NCBI GenBank assembly: GCA_965199095.1
Contig: CBDAQM010000002.1
Coordinates: 85,058-149,057, forward strand
Reading direction: 5' to 3'
Source: LMUY01 sp965199095
GTDB taxonomy: Bacteria; Pseudomonadota; Alphaproteobacteria; Acetobacterales; Acetobacteraceae
Length of the DNA stretch: 64,000 nt
Positions 45,201 through 52,553 of the stretch are shown here, one piece after another; the stretch's first letter is position 1, and each line of letters starts with the position of its first letter. The notes under the pieces were generated by a model that saw only the letters and a list, made by a program, of their open reading frames with translations, made no database searches and was not told the origin of the DNA. Both the position numbers and the translations under genes were made by a program.

Positions 45201-46614
45201 CCAAGGGATTTTTGGCCGATCCGAGCAGCAGGATGCCCCCGTCGCGCAAGGCGAAATGGAACGCCTGGATCACCTGCGTTTGGGCATCCGGACCCAGGTA
45301 AATGAGCAGGTTGCGGCAGGACACCATGTCGAGGCGGGAGAACGGCGGATCGGCCAGCAAATCCTGCACCGTGAACACGATGGCGGCGCGCAGGTCAGGC
45401 GCCGCACGCCACCCGGCATCCTCGCGCACGAAGAACCGCGCCAGGCGCTCTGGCGAGACGACCTCCTCGATCGCGGCGGGGTAGGCGCCGTCACGGGCAG
45501 CCGTAATCGCCTCGGCATTCACGTCGGACGCGAACACCTGCAGCTTGATCGGACGCCCAGCCGCCTGGATCTGCTCCTGGAACAGCACTGCCAAGGAGTA
45601 GGTTTCCTCGCCCGTGCTGCACCCGGCAACCCAGACGCGCAATGGCCGGCCGACTTGGTGGGCTGCCACCAGCTCCGGGATGGTCGTCCGCTCCAACGTA
45701 TCGAACACGGCCCGGTCGCGGAAGAAGCTGGTGACGTGGATCAGCAGGTCGCCTGCCAACGCGTCCAGTTCAGCGCGGTCCGCCCGCAGCATGGCATGAT
45801 AGCCGGGCATGTCGGTGGATCGCAGGCCGGCCAACGCAATGCGCCGGGCAATCCGGCGCCCCAGGGTGCCGGATTTATACAGGCCGAAATCGTGTCCCGT
45901 CGCGACCCGCAGCAGTTCGAGGATGTCAGACATGCCTTTGACATCCAGTTCGGACGCGCGCGCAGCATCCGCTTCGCGCCCTGCCGGACCGGCAGCCGCA
46001 ATCCGATAGGCGGACAGAGCGCCCGGTATGGCAGCGAGCGGCAGCACGATGTCCGCCATGCCGGTGTCGATCGCACTACGGGGCATGCCGTCATAGCCTG
46101 CCTCAACCGGATCCTGCACCGCAACGACGCCGCCATGCGACTTGATGGAGCGCAGGCCGTCGGTGCCGTCCGTCCCGGTGCCGGACATCACGACGCAGCC
46201 GGCGCGGGCGCCATAGTGCTGGGCGAGCGAATGAAGCAGGAAGTCGAACGGCATGCGGGCGCCATGGCGAGCCGTTGGCGCCGTCAGGTGCAACACGCCC
46301 TCGCCGACGGACAGGTAGGTCCCCGGCGGTATCACGTAGAGGGTATCGGGTGTGAGCGGCGCGCCCTCCGTGGCCTCGCAGACGGTGAGCGCGGTGTGCG
46401 GCGCCAGCAGGGCCGCCAACATGCTGCCGCCGCTGGGGTCGAGGTGCTGGACAAGGATCAGCGCGATCCCGCTAACCGCCGGCCAGGCCTTCATGAGCAG
46501 GGTGGCCGCTTCAAGCCCACCGGCGGATGCGCCGACGCCGATAACGGCCAAGTTCGACGATCGAGGCGGGTGCTCAGCCGGCGACCGGGGCGGTTGGGAC
46601 AAGACCTCAGACAT
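42289..46614 (-). CDS. CheB-CheR-coiled coil-PAS-histidine kinase-REC-REC-LuxR multidomain protein
   Basis: A 1441-residue cytosolic protein; numbering is from the chosen ATG. Residues 20-205: CheB methylesterase with catalytic S30 (GASAGG), H57 (VQHLDP) and D149 (SGTGTDG), but no receiver. 225-490: CheR methyltransferase with VWVAGCSTGEETYS. 660-750: coiled coil with the EEYQSTNEEIVASKEELQS repeat. 750-850: PAS. 875-940: HisKA with H883 (ASHDLRQPLQ). 975-1095: HATPase with NLLTNAIKYT, DTGIGI and GLGLGLSIV. 1113-1232: REC1, D1164. 1239-1355: FixJ-like REC2, D1288. 1374-1437: LuxR helix-turn-helix (LTPRQREIMALVLAG). No membrane segment. A GTG 58 codons upstream is possible but the added sequence looks non-coding. 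It diverges from a single-domain receiver gene. Confidence 0.9.
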   Translation of the reverse strand: MSEVLSQPPRSPAEHPPRSSNLAVIGVGASAGGLEAATLLMKAWPAVSGIALILVQHLDPSGGSMLAALLAPHTALTVCEATEGAPLTPDTLYVIPPGTYLSVGEGVLHLTAPTARHGARMPFDFLLHSLAQHYGARAGCVVMSGTGTDGTDGLRSIKSHGGVVAVQDPVEAGYDGMPRSAIDTGMADIVLPLAAIPGALSAYRIAAAGPAGREADAARASELDVKGMSDILELLRVATGHDFGLYKSGTLGRRIARRIALAGLRSTDMPGYHAMLRADRAELDALAGDLLIHVTSFFRDRAVFDTLERTTIPELVAAHQVGRPLRVWVAGCSTGEETYSLAVLFQEQIQAAGRPIKLQVFASDVNAEAITAARDGAYPAAIEEVVSPERLARFFVREDAGWRAAPDLRAAIVFTVQDLLADPPFSRLDMVSCRNLLIYLGPDAQTQVIQAFHFALRDGGILLLGSAKNPLGAEGRFEAVAKGERIYRRVGHTASGKPGQSVRQQGIALVRPGEEWRIRPAGPPAASVRPAALAELGRRLVTDAYAHASVLIDAANTVLFSLGPVDRYLRLPPGLVSQDLLAMARPGLRGKLRAALQAARDGKARVLERGLVIGEDGRRTFNLAVHPVVEAGKQMLLVCFLDVDQPERREGVPLLPAQMARVAELERELDATRAELQGTVRDLELSAEEQRAINEEALSVNEEYQSTNEEIVASKEELQSLNEELTAVNSQLQETLERQRTTSDDLQNVLYSTNVATLFLDLDGRIRFFTPAINALFAIIPADVGRKLTDFAALVPDGALAGDMAAVQDRLEPLEREIEAADGTWFRRRILPYRTGGGRVEGVVITFTDITGRKAAGRALEAAKMEAEAANAAKSRFLAAASHDLRQPLQTLALLQALLAEAVTGEKARGLVARQNTTLSTVTGMLDTLLDINEIEAGAVQPALSVFAIDALLERLRGEFAYHAEAKGVQLRVVPCTQHVRSDPKLLEQMLRNLLTNAIKYTQEGRVLLGCRRRGGMLTVEVWDTGIGIKDTDLATIFEEYYQVGNPARQRSRGLGLGLSIVKQLGTLLDHPVRVLSRFGHGSGFSVELPRLAPTEPSRSPAIHPESVGEDAAVSILVVEDDPDLCEMLAELLRSQGHQVVTAADGPQAMTCVARSMPDLVLADYNLPNGPNGLQLVVGIRAAAGRALPVIILTGDISSATLRAVTLGGCAVLSKPVGLPDLRAAITRVLAPPLEGQPKILVVDDDDGVRSAIMEVLQSDGRAVAGFPSSEAFLEAFRPDGAACLLIDAALPGMSGIDLLEQLRASGHAVPAIVITGQSDVPMAIRAMKAGASDFIEKPVDRAGLLASVARALERSHDTAKRAAWHEAAATQMAGLTPRQREIMALVLAGQPSKIIAADLGISQRTVENHRASIMHRTGAASLPALARLAVAAGSAKTSRV

Positions 46615-46933
46615 GGCGGCTTTCGGGTGCTGTTGAGGCTCGGGAATTGAACGTAGCACATCCGCAGGGTACTCGGTACCTAATCCTTCCGGCATCGGGC
46701 CATAAGTAGTTTCCGCCCCTACCGACCTTTGACTGATCCCGATATCGATGCAGCATGGCACGGTTGAACCCAGATGAGCGCGCTTCACCGATCCAGTCGG
46801 CGGCTATCTTCCGCCTGGTCTACTCCTGGACCCAGCCCTTGCCATCAAAGCCGCCGACCCGGCCACCCACCCTGCTTCAGCAGGAGATCAATGCCTGGGT
46901 CAACGAGGGCGGCCGCGGCGACGATCAAGGCCC

Positions 46934-47320
46934 ATGAGGCGGTTCCGCATCCTGCTGGTCGAGGATGATGCCGTCATCAGCGCCCTTGTCGCCGACATTC
47001 TCAACGAGTTGGGACATGACGTTTGCGGAACGGCCAGGACGGAGCTTGAAGCCGTCGAAGCGGCCGCGCGGCAGACCCCCGACCTCATGATCGTCGACGC
47101 GTATTTGAAGGTCGGCAGCGGCGTAGCCGCCATGGATGCAATACTTCGGCGCGGCGCAATGCCCCATATCTTCATGACCGGGGGCTCGCGGCAGATCATT
47201 CCCCCGCAAGCAACCGTGCTGTTCAAGCCGTTCGGCACGGCTGGTCTGACGGCGGCGCTGGATCGTGTTGCCGGGCAGATGGCAGCAGCCTTGGGAGACC
47301 CCGCTCATGCCAAGCCGTGA
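46934..47320 (+). CDS. Single-domain response regulator (CheY-like)
   Basis: A 128-residue receiver domain: acidic pair in LLVEDDAVIS, phospho-acceptor aspartate near residue 55 in LMIVDAYLKVGSG, threonine in HIFMTGGS and lysine in VLFKPFG. It has no output domain. It diverges from the large CheB-CheR-kinase gene and may relay its phosphate. Its last 14 nt overlap the next gene, so the two are probably coupled. Confidence 0.88.
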   Translation: MRRFRILLVEDDAVISALVADILNELGHDVCGTARTELEAVEAAARQTPDLMIVDAYLKVGSGVAAMDAILRRGAMPHIFMTGGSRQIIPPQATVLFKPFGTAGLTAALDRVAGQMAAALGDPAHAKP

Positions 47321-47768
47321 CGTTTTCGCCCTCGACCGGGCCGGTTTCAACGGCTTCCTGTTTGCCCCGATCGGGACGGAGGCGGATGGATCGTGCCTGA
47401 CCGTGCTGTCCGCGCTGGCGCGGCTCGGCGAAGATCCTTGGGCGAAGGCGGCGCTATGGGCGCGGATGCCCAAGGCGGTTGCAAGCGAGGCGCTGACCGC
47501 CACTATCACGCAGATGCCGGTGACACCCGCGGACCAACTGGCCGCGGCGCACACGGCGGCGCGGCTGGTTCAGCTCCTATCTCCGGCCGCGAGTGCAGCG
47601 CAGCAGCCAGGCTTCTCCAGGCCGCAGCCGAACCCCAAATGGGCCACGGTGCTGGTTATCCTTGCCTGCATGATCGTCCTGGTTGGCGGCGCGATCCTGG
47701 TGTCCCGGCACGTCACGGGGACGGACAGTCCACTGCCGGAGTTGGCAGCCGCGCCGGCTTCGCGTTAG
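47307..47768 (+). CDS. Hypothetical protein with one C-terminal membrane segment
   Basis: A 153-residue product. Residues 1-90 form a soluble, Ala-rich domain (DRAGFNGFLFAPIGTEADGS, DPWAKAALWARMP), followed by a Pro/Gln linker and a single membrane helix at about 112-134 (WATVLVILACMIVLVGGAILV), with a short periplasmic tail. GGGAGA lies before the ATG. It overlaps the response-regulator gene by 14 nt, so a signalling partner role is possible, but no family is recognised. Confidence 0.6.
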   Translation: MPSRDVFALDRAGFNGFLFAPIGTEADGSCLTVLSALARLGEDPWAKAALWARMPKAVASEALTATITQMPVTPADQLAAAHTAARLVQLLSPAASAAQQPGFSRPQPNPKWATVLVILACMIVLVGGAILVSRHVTGTDSPLPELAAAPASR

Positions 47769-47911
47769 CCACACCGGGCCCCATGCGGCGCGGAACGTGC
47801 CCCTACCTGCCCGTCTGAGTAGATTCCGATCCTCCCCTGCCCCTGGCCCGACAGCGTAGGTTCCATTCCGCTGGCGCCACGCGAGGGCGGCGCCCGGCAC
47901 AGGAGAAGCCG

Positions 47912-48007
47912 ATGGCCCAGGATCATGAGTTGCAACAGGCGGTGCTCACGGAGTCGGCATGGCAGCCGGGCGTGATGGACGTGACCGACGACATCACCGA
48001 GAGCTGA
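47912..48007 (+). CDS. 31-codon ORF resembling the N-terminus of a BON-domain protein (likely remnant)
   Basis: The ORF starts MAQDHELQQAVLTESAWQPG with AGGAGAA just upstream, a good ribosome-binding site. The pattern x-ELxxxVLxELxWxP matches the first helix of BON (OsmY-type) domains, but the ORF ends after VTDDITES where the domain should continue into its beta strands. It is probably a truncated gene; a functional micropeptide cannot be excluded. The UspA gene starts 7 nt later. Confidence 0.35.
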   Translation: MAQDHELQQAVLTESAWQPGVMDVTDDITES

Positions 48008-48013
48008 ACGCCG

Positions 48014-48841
48014 ATGCAAGCCGCCTGTCCAACGCTGTTGGTCAACTTGGAACTGGGGCAGTCCAACGCAGGACTCCTGCACGTGGCCAGCAGCCTCGCC
48101 AAACGTCTTGGCGCGGCCGTTATCGGGGTCGCGGCGGGGCAGCCGATGCAACTTGATATGTCCGGCACCTGCTACGTGCCGCCGGACATCTTCGATCAGC
48201 AGCGCGCCGAGACGGAGGCGGAAATGAGCGGCGTCGAAGCCGAGTTCCGCGGTGCGTTTGATGGCGCAGCCGCCGAGTGGCGTTCCTCGATGTCATACGC
48301 GCCACCCTCCGACTACATCGTGGACCAAGCGCGGCACGCGGATTTGCTGATGACCGGCATGCCGGGCCATGAACCGGCCGATCCCACACGGGCCGCGGCT
48401 GGCGACTTGGTGATGCAATGCGGCCGGCCGGTGCTGCTCGTGCCTCAAGCGCCAGCGACCCCGTCGCTCGACCACGTGATGGTGGCTTGGAAGGATACGC
48501 GGGAAGCCCGCCGGGCCGCGTTGGACGCCTTGCCGTTGCTGGCATGCGCCACGCACGTCACCCTCGTGGAGATCGCGGCTGGTGAGGACATGGCGGCCGC
48601 CCGGCAACGCTTGGCGGACGTTTCGCGCTGGCTGGCCGCACACGGCATCACTGCCGAGGTGGTGACGGCCGCATCCTTGGACGACGACGCGGCGCAACTC
48701 GACTCGCTCGCCCGCAGTTCTGGCGCCAACCTCATCGTCGCTGGCGCCTATGGACACAGCCGTCTGCGGGAGTGGGCGTTCGGCGGCGTGACCCGCACCC
48801 TGCTTCGGCGCGGCGATTGCTGTGCGATGCTGTCCCACTGA
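48014..48841 (+). CDS. Universal stress protein, tandem UspA domains
   Basis: A 275-residue protein with two Usp folds. The N-terminal half (1-145) is degenerate (LLVNLELGQSNAGLLHVAS and DLLMTGMPGHEP). The C-terminal half keeps the ATP-binding motif in LIVAGAYGHSRLREWAFGGVTRTLL (G-x2-G-x9-G pattern). Tandem Usp proteins act in the cytoplasm in stress or starvation. A small inverted repeat follows at 48850. Confidence 0.87.
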   Translation: MQAACPTLLVNLELGQSNAGLLHVASSLAKRLGAAVIGVAAGQPMQLDMSGTCYVPPDIFDQQRAETEAEMSGVEAEFRGAFDGAAAEWRSSMSYAPPSDYIVDQARHADLLMTGMPGHEPADPTRAAAGDLVMQCGRPVLLVPQAPATPSLDHVMVAWKDTREARRAALDALPLLACATHVTLVEIAAGEDMAAARQRLADVSRWLAAHGITAEVVTAASLDDDAAQLDSLARSSGANLIVAGAYGHSRLREWAFGGVTRTLLRRGDCCAMLSH

Positions 48842-48849
48842 GTGGCGGG

Positions 48850-48870
48850 AGGCCGTCTTCGCTCCGGCCT
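48850..48870 (+). terminator. Possible terminator hairpin after the UspA gene
   Basis: AGGCCG and CGGCCT arms around a 9-nt loop, followed by ATGTTT. The stem is short and the T-run poor, so it is only a weak candidate. Confidence 0.3.
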
Positions 48871-48948
48871 ATGTTTCGGCGGGTAGTTTATCAGCCAAAC
48901 CGCGCCGATCTAGCTGAAATTGCTCGAACACCTTGAAAGCAGGTCTCC

Positions 48949-50022
48949 ATGCGCATCGCCCAAATCGCCCCGCTGCACGAGGCGGTGCCGCCGCTCCTGT
49001 ATGGCGGCACGGAGCGGGTGGTGTCGTTCCTCACAGAGGAGTTGGTCGCGCTGGGCCATGACGTCACACTGTTCGCCAGCGGTGATTCGCGGACAAGCGC
49101 CACGCTGGCCCCAGCCTGGCCCCGCGCGTTGCGGCTGGATCCAACGATCCGGGACACGACGGCGCCGCACATGCTGATGATGGAGCAGGTCCGACGGCGC
49201 GCGGCAGAGTTCGACATCCTGCATTTCCACGTGGACTATTGGCCGTTCAGCCTGTTCACCCGGCAAGCCACCCCGTTCCTGACGACGTTGCATGGCCGGC
49301 TCGACCTGCCGGAAATCCGTCCGATGTTCGACGGGTTTCCTGCGGCAGCCCTCGTCAGTATCTCGGACAGTCAGCGCGAGGGCTTGCCCGGCTTGGGTTA
49401 CGTCGGGACGGTGCACCATGGCTTGCCCGGCGGCCTGCTGTCGCCGGTCGCTGGCGTGATCCCGAGCTATCTCGCCTTCCTCGGCCGCATTGCGCCCGAG
49501 AAAGGCCCCGATCGCGCCATCCGCATTGCCCGCGCGGCTGGCATCCCGCTCAAGATCGCGGCCAAGGTCAGCGATGCCGACAAACCGTGGTTCGACGCAG
49601 TCATCCGCCCGATGGCTGCCGGCGGCGGGGTCGAGTTGGTGGGCGAAATCTCCGATGCGCAGAAACCCGCATTCCTGTCGGGGGCAGTCGGGCTACTGAT
49701 GCCGGTGGACTGGCCGGAGCCGTTCGGCTTGGCCATGATCGAGGCCATGGCGTGCGGCACGCCCGTGGTGGCCTTCGACCGGGGTTCCATCCCAGAAATC
49801 GTCGATGACGGCGTGACCGGCTTCGTCGTGCAGGACGAGGCAGGCGCGGTCGCCGCAATCCGCCGCCTTCGGCGCCTGTCCAGGGCCTTGGTCCGCAAGC
49901 GCTTTGGGGAACGCTTCACGGCCAGGCGCATGGCTGAGGATTATGTGGGTATCTACCAGGCCCTGGCTGCCGGCCGCTACGCGGAGCCCATTGCGGCTAC
50001 GTCTCTTGGATCGTCCGGTTAG
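48949..50022 (+). CDS. GT4-type glycosyltransferase
   Basis: A 357-residue GT-B glycosyltransferase. The N-terminus MRIAQIAPLHEAVPPLLYGGTERVV is the acceptor-side start of this group; later come FLGRIAPEKGPDRAI and the donor motif DWPEPFGLAMIEAMACGTPVVAF, a complete E-P-F-G-L-x4-E signature. A role in making a stress-linked glycoside or glycan is possible. Its last 26 nt overlap, tail to tail, the end of the ROK-family gene. Confidence 0.87.
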   Translation: MRIAQIAPLHEAVPPLLYGGTERVVSFLTEELVALGHDVTLFASGDSRTSATLAPAWPRALRLDPTIRDTTAPHMLMMEQVRRRAAEFDILHFHVDYWPFSLFTRQATPFLTTLHGRLDLPEIRPMFDGFPAAALVSISDSQREGLPGLGYVGTVHHGLPGGLLSPVAGVIPSYLAFLGRIAPEKGPDRAIRIARAAGIPLKIAAKVSDADKPWFDAVIRPMAAGGGVELVGEISDAQKPAFLSGAVGLLMPVDWPEPFGLAMIEAMACGTPVVAFDRGSIPEIVDDGVTGFVVQDEAGAVAAIRRLRRLSRALVRKRFGERFTARRMAEDYVGIYQALAAGRYAEPIAATSLGSSG

Positions 50023-51067
50023 TGAAGCGGGCATTGCCAAGCCCCGTGCCGATGGTCATGACGCCCCAATGATCGACGTCCCGCATGAAGGGAACCTCGC
50101 TGAGCCCCTGCACCACCGCGTCGTTATGCATCAAGACCGTGACCTCGTGCCCGCCGATCGCCGGAATGGCGTCGCGCAGCCGCTGGGGCACGTTGAAGCT
50201 TTTGTGCTGCCAATCTCCCGGGAGGTTATGGCCGCCTTTCTCGATCGAGCCATCGTCCCGGATCAAGCCGGGACAGCCGATGCCGATGAACGGCGCAAGT
50301 CGAAGCCCGCGCTTGCTTGCGCGCTTGACCGACGCCTGAAGCATACGGATCATCCGATCGACCGCGGCCTCCCGGCTGGGCTCATCGTCCGCATGCCGCC
50401 ATAGTTGAGTCTTCTCGACCTTGCTTCGTGACAAATCCGCCGCTTTGGCTTGCTGCAGTTCGACGATGCCGACCCGGATGTTCGAGCCGCCGATATCGAC
50501 CGCCAGGATGCTGTCGTGACCTGAGAAGACCCAGGAGGGTGCGAGATGGATGCACCCGATCAAGCCCGCCTCATCGGGGTCATGTCGGATCGGCGTCAGC
50601 TCGACATCGTGGCTCGCGTCCTTCAGGAGCACCGCCGTGCGGCCGATTGCAAGTTCGCCAACACGGCTGGCACGCAAACCCCCGCCTACCACGATCCGCT
50701 GCGTTCCCCGCCAACCCGGCAGGCGAAGGATCCGGCGGATCACCGTGGCAAACTCCTGGGCAAAATCCTCGATGGCGCCCAACACGACGCCAGCCGCCAC
50801 TGGATCGCCCTCCGAAATCAGCCGATCAAGCTTCTTCTTGCTGATGTCAGCGCTTGGCACGTCGCCGATCGGATCGCCATCGACCTTTTCCACCCGCTCA
50901 CGGCTGTCTGCCAGGATGGCGCGGAAGGCCCGCCCACTCGCACGGTCGCCGATGAAACCTTCCTTGTCCTGCAACTCGGCATTGTAGGTGTCGATGTGAA
51001 CGGCGGTGAGGCGTCCGGCGCCATGACCGGCGAGGCCGAAGGTCGTTGCTGCGGCTTCATTCGCCAT
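49997..51067 (-). CDS. ROK-family sugar kinase-like protein with swapped domain order
   Basis: A 356-residue protein in which the usual ROK halves appear reversed. Residues about 30-150 match the canonical C-terminal half (GDRASGRAF, GDPVAAGVVLGAIEDFAQE, RIVVGGG at 124-130). Residues 187-350 match the N-terminal half: phosphate loop AVDIGGSNIRVG (190-200), GIGCPGLI (262-269), NLPGDW, catalytic aspartate in MHNDAVVQGLSE (D316) and TIGTGLGNA (338-346). The CxCGxxGCxE zinc motif of normal ROK proteins is absent. It may phosphorylate a sugar; the substrate is unknown. Confidence 0.78.
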   Translation of the reverse strand: MANEAAATTFGLAGHGAGRLTAVHIDTYNAELQDKEGFIGDRASGRAFRAILADSRERVEKVDGDPIGDVPSADISKKKLDRLISEGDPVAAGVVLGAIEDFAQEFATVIRRILRLPGWRGTQRIVVGGGLRASRVGELAIGRTAVLLKDASHDVELTPIRHDPDEAGLIGCIHLAPSWVFSGHDSILAVDIGGSNIRVGIVELQQAKAADLSRSKVEKTQLWRHADDEPSREAAVDRMIRMLQASVKRASKRGLRLAPFIGIGCPGLIRDDGSIEKGGHNLPGDWQHKSFNVPQRLRDAIPAIGGHEVTVLMHNDAVVQGLSEVPFMRDVDHWGVMTIGTGLGNARFTNRTIQET

Positions 51068-51353
51068 GGATCGGCCCTGCGCTGATTATGGGGTGCTTAA
51101 GCGGCTGTGAGCGAGAAACACCGCATCACCCGGGTTGGGTTCATGACGATGTGGCAATGCAAGGCCAAGGACATGTCGCGTAGCAGATGGCCTGCCCTCT
51201 GGCAAGTGAATCGCGCCACCGTCTTCGTCGGCCGTCCTTCTATATATTTCCTTTATGAAGAACGCGTGCGATTTATATGCGATCTTTATGCAGGTCTTCA
51301 GTCGAAGGGGCAAAAAGCTACCTTGGGTTCCTTGCGAATGACGTTCCAGGACT
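51068..51353. other. Intergenic gap with AT-rich patch
   Basis: About 286 nt between the ROK-family gene and an APC permease pseudogene. Positions 51236-51300 are unusually AT-rich for this window (runs such as CTATATATTTCC and TTTATATGCGATCTTTATG) and may hold a promoter for the ROK-family gene or the dead permease gene. No convincing -35/-10 pair was identified. Confidence 0.4.
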
Positions 51354-51715
51354 ATGTTGCCACGCTATCTGCTTGGGCGAGCCGGCCGTTTCGTGGTTCC
51401 GGCCACGGTCATGCTGAGCTTCGTCTCGTTCTGGCGCGCCGCCGCGATCGTGCTCAGCGATCTCGGCTCGTCCGCCTACTATGTCGGCGGGATCGCCGAG
51501 ACCAAGATCGGCAAAGCAGCCCCGTGGTTCGTGCTCGGCATCATGCTCTTCTCGTACGCTGTCCGCGCGGTCTACGTCGAGAGCTGCAGCATGTTCACCC
51601 TTGGCGGCGTGTACCGCGTTGTGCGGGAGGCGATGGAGCACGACGGCGGCCAAACTCTCGGTCAGCGCGCTGATGTTCGACTACGTACTCAGCGGCCCGG
51701 TCAGCGCGGTGCGCC
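51354..51715 (+). pseudogene. APC-family permease, frameshifted and truncated
   Basis: The first 98 codons encode membrane segments typical of an APC amino-acid permease (VVPATVMLSFVSFWRAAAIVL, APWFVLGIMLFSYAVRAVY, VYRVVREAMEHDGG). Near 51650 the reading frame changes: the continuation KLSVSALMFDYVLSGPVSA is encoded in another frame, consistent with loss of about 8 nt around GGCGGCCAAA. Homology then stops near 51715, about 20 nt before the convergent PDZ gene. A full APC permease has about 400-600 residues, so most of the gene is missing. Confidence 0.75.
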
Positions 51716-51736
51716 GGGATCAGGACCACGTGCCCT

Positions 51737-52483
51737 TCACCGCTGCAATGCCGGCTGCTGGGTGGAACCACTCTGCGGTTGATAGGTGTTCTGCGGTTGG
51801 CCGCCGGGTTGCTGCGGGGCGCCGTTCACCGGCTGCGCCGGGCGACGCTTGGAGAAGCATCCCATCTCGTAACATCCCAGGAGTGCCACGGCACCGACGC
51901 CGATCGCAACCTTCGTTCCCGTCGACATCCCGGTCGGGGCGGGTGCCGGTTGAGCAGAGGGCTGCGCCGCGCTCCCGGCCGCCCCCACCGTGACGGAGAC
52001 GCGCTGTGCCTGGCCGGGACCGCCATTTGCCGGGATGTAGTCCACGCTCATCGCAGTGCCCGGCTGGAGGGAACCGACATAGGCGGCGAACACCGCCAGG
52101 CTGGGGAACACCCGGCCGTCCACGGCGATGATCTGGTCGCCGGGGGCGAAGCCAGCCTGCGCGCCAGGCGAACCCCGTCGCACCTGCTTCACGCGGATGA
52201 TGTCGAACGTCATCCCGTCATCGGTAATCTGCTGCGCCCGCTCGATGTCCATGCCGAGCGAGCCCCGGTTGCGTGGCAATGCCGCGGCGTCCTGCGGCGA
52301 CAGCAACTGGTATCCCATCTGGTTTTCCGCTCGCGCTGGACCCGGCGTGAAGGGCGCCGCGAACAGGCATGCCGCGATGAAGCAAGCGGCCGCACGGTTG
52401 ATCCTGCCAGGGGCATCGCCACGCGGCCGCCAAGCACGCGCTGCATGGACCACGCGGTCGAGTCCGTTCTCGTGAACCATCAT
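51737..52483 (-). CDS. Secreted PDZ-domain protein with C-terminal hydrophobic segment
   Basis: A 248-residue product. After a short basic N-terminus there is a signal-like segment (AAACFIAACLFAAPFTPGPARA) with cleavage near ARA-E. A PDZ domain occupies about residues 65-155 (VRRGSPGAQAGFAPGDQIIAVDG). An Ala/Pro linker leads to a second hydrophobic segment (TKVAIGVGAVALLGCYEMG) and a Gln/Pro-rich tail. Two adjacent ATGs at 52483 and 52480 follow GAAGGGG; an upstream TTG is less likely. It probably acts in the periplasm as a peptide-binding or scaffold protein; no protease domain is present. Confidence 0.72.
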   Translation of the reverse strand: MMVHENGLDRVVHAARAWRPRGDAPGRINRAAACFIAACLFAAPFTPGPARAENQMGYQLLSPQDAAALPRNRGSLGMDIERAQQITDDGMTFDIIRVKQVRRGSPGAQAGFAPGDQIIAVDGRVFPSLAVFAAYVGSLQPGTAMSVDYIPANGGPGQAQRVSVTVGAAGSAAQPSAQPAPAPTGMSTGTKVAIGVGAVALLGCYEMGCFSKRRPAQPVNGAPQQPGGQPQNTYQPQSGSTQQPALQR

Positions 52484-52553
52484 GTACCCCTTCAATTGAA
52501 TTACGTCGATACGTCAGAATTTCCTGGTGTAGGCAGTCGCCGCCCCCACCGTG

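Noticed and set aside
51107..51673. A 188-codon ORF overlapping the APC pseudogene
   Set aside because: It reads the permease region in the wrong frame and turns into an Arg-rich sequence; the first part has no ribosome-binding site or domain.
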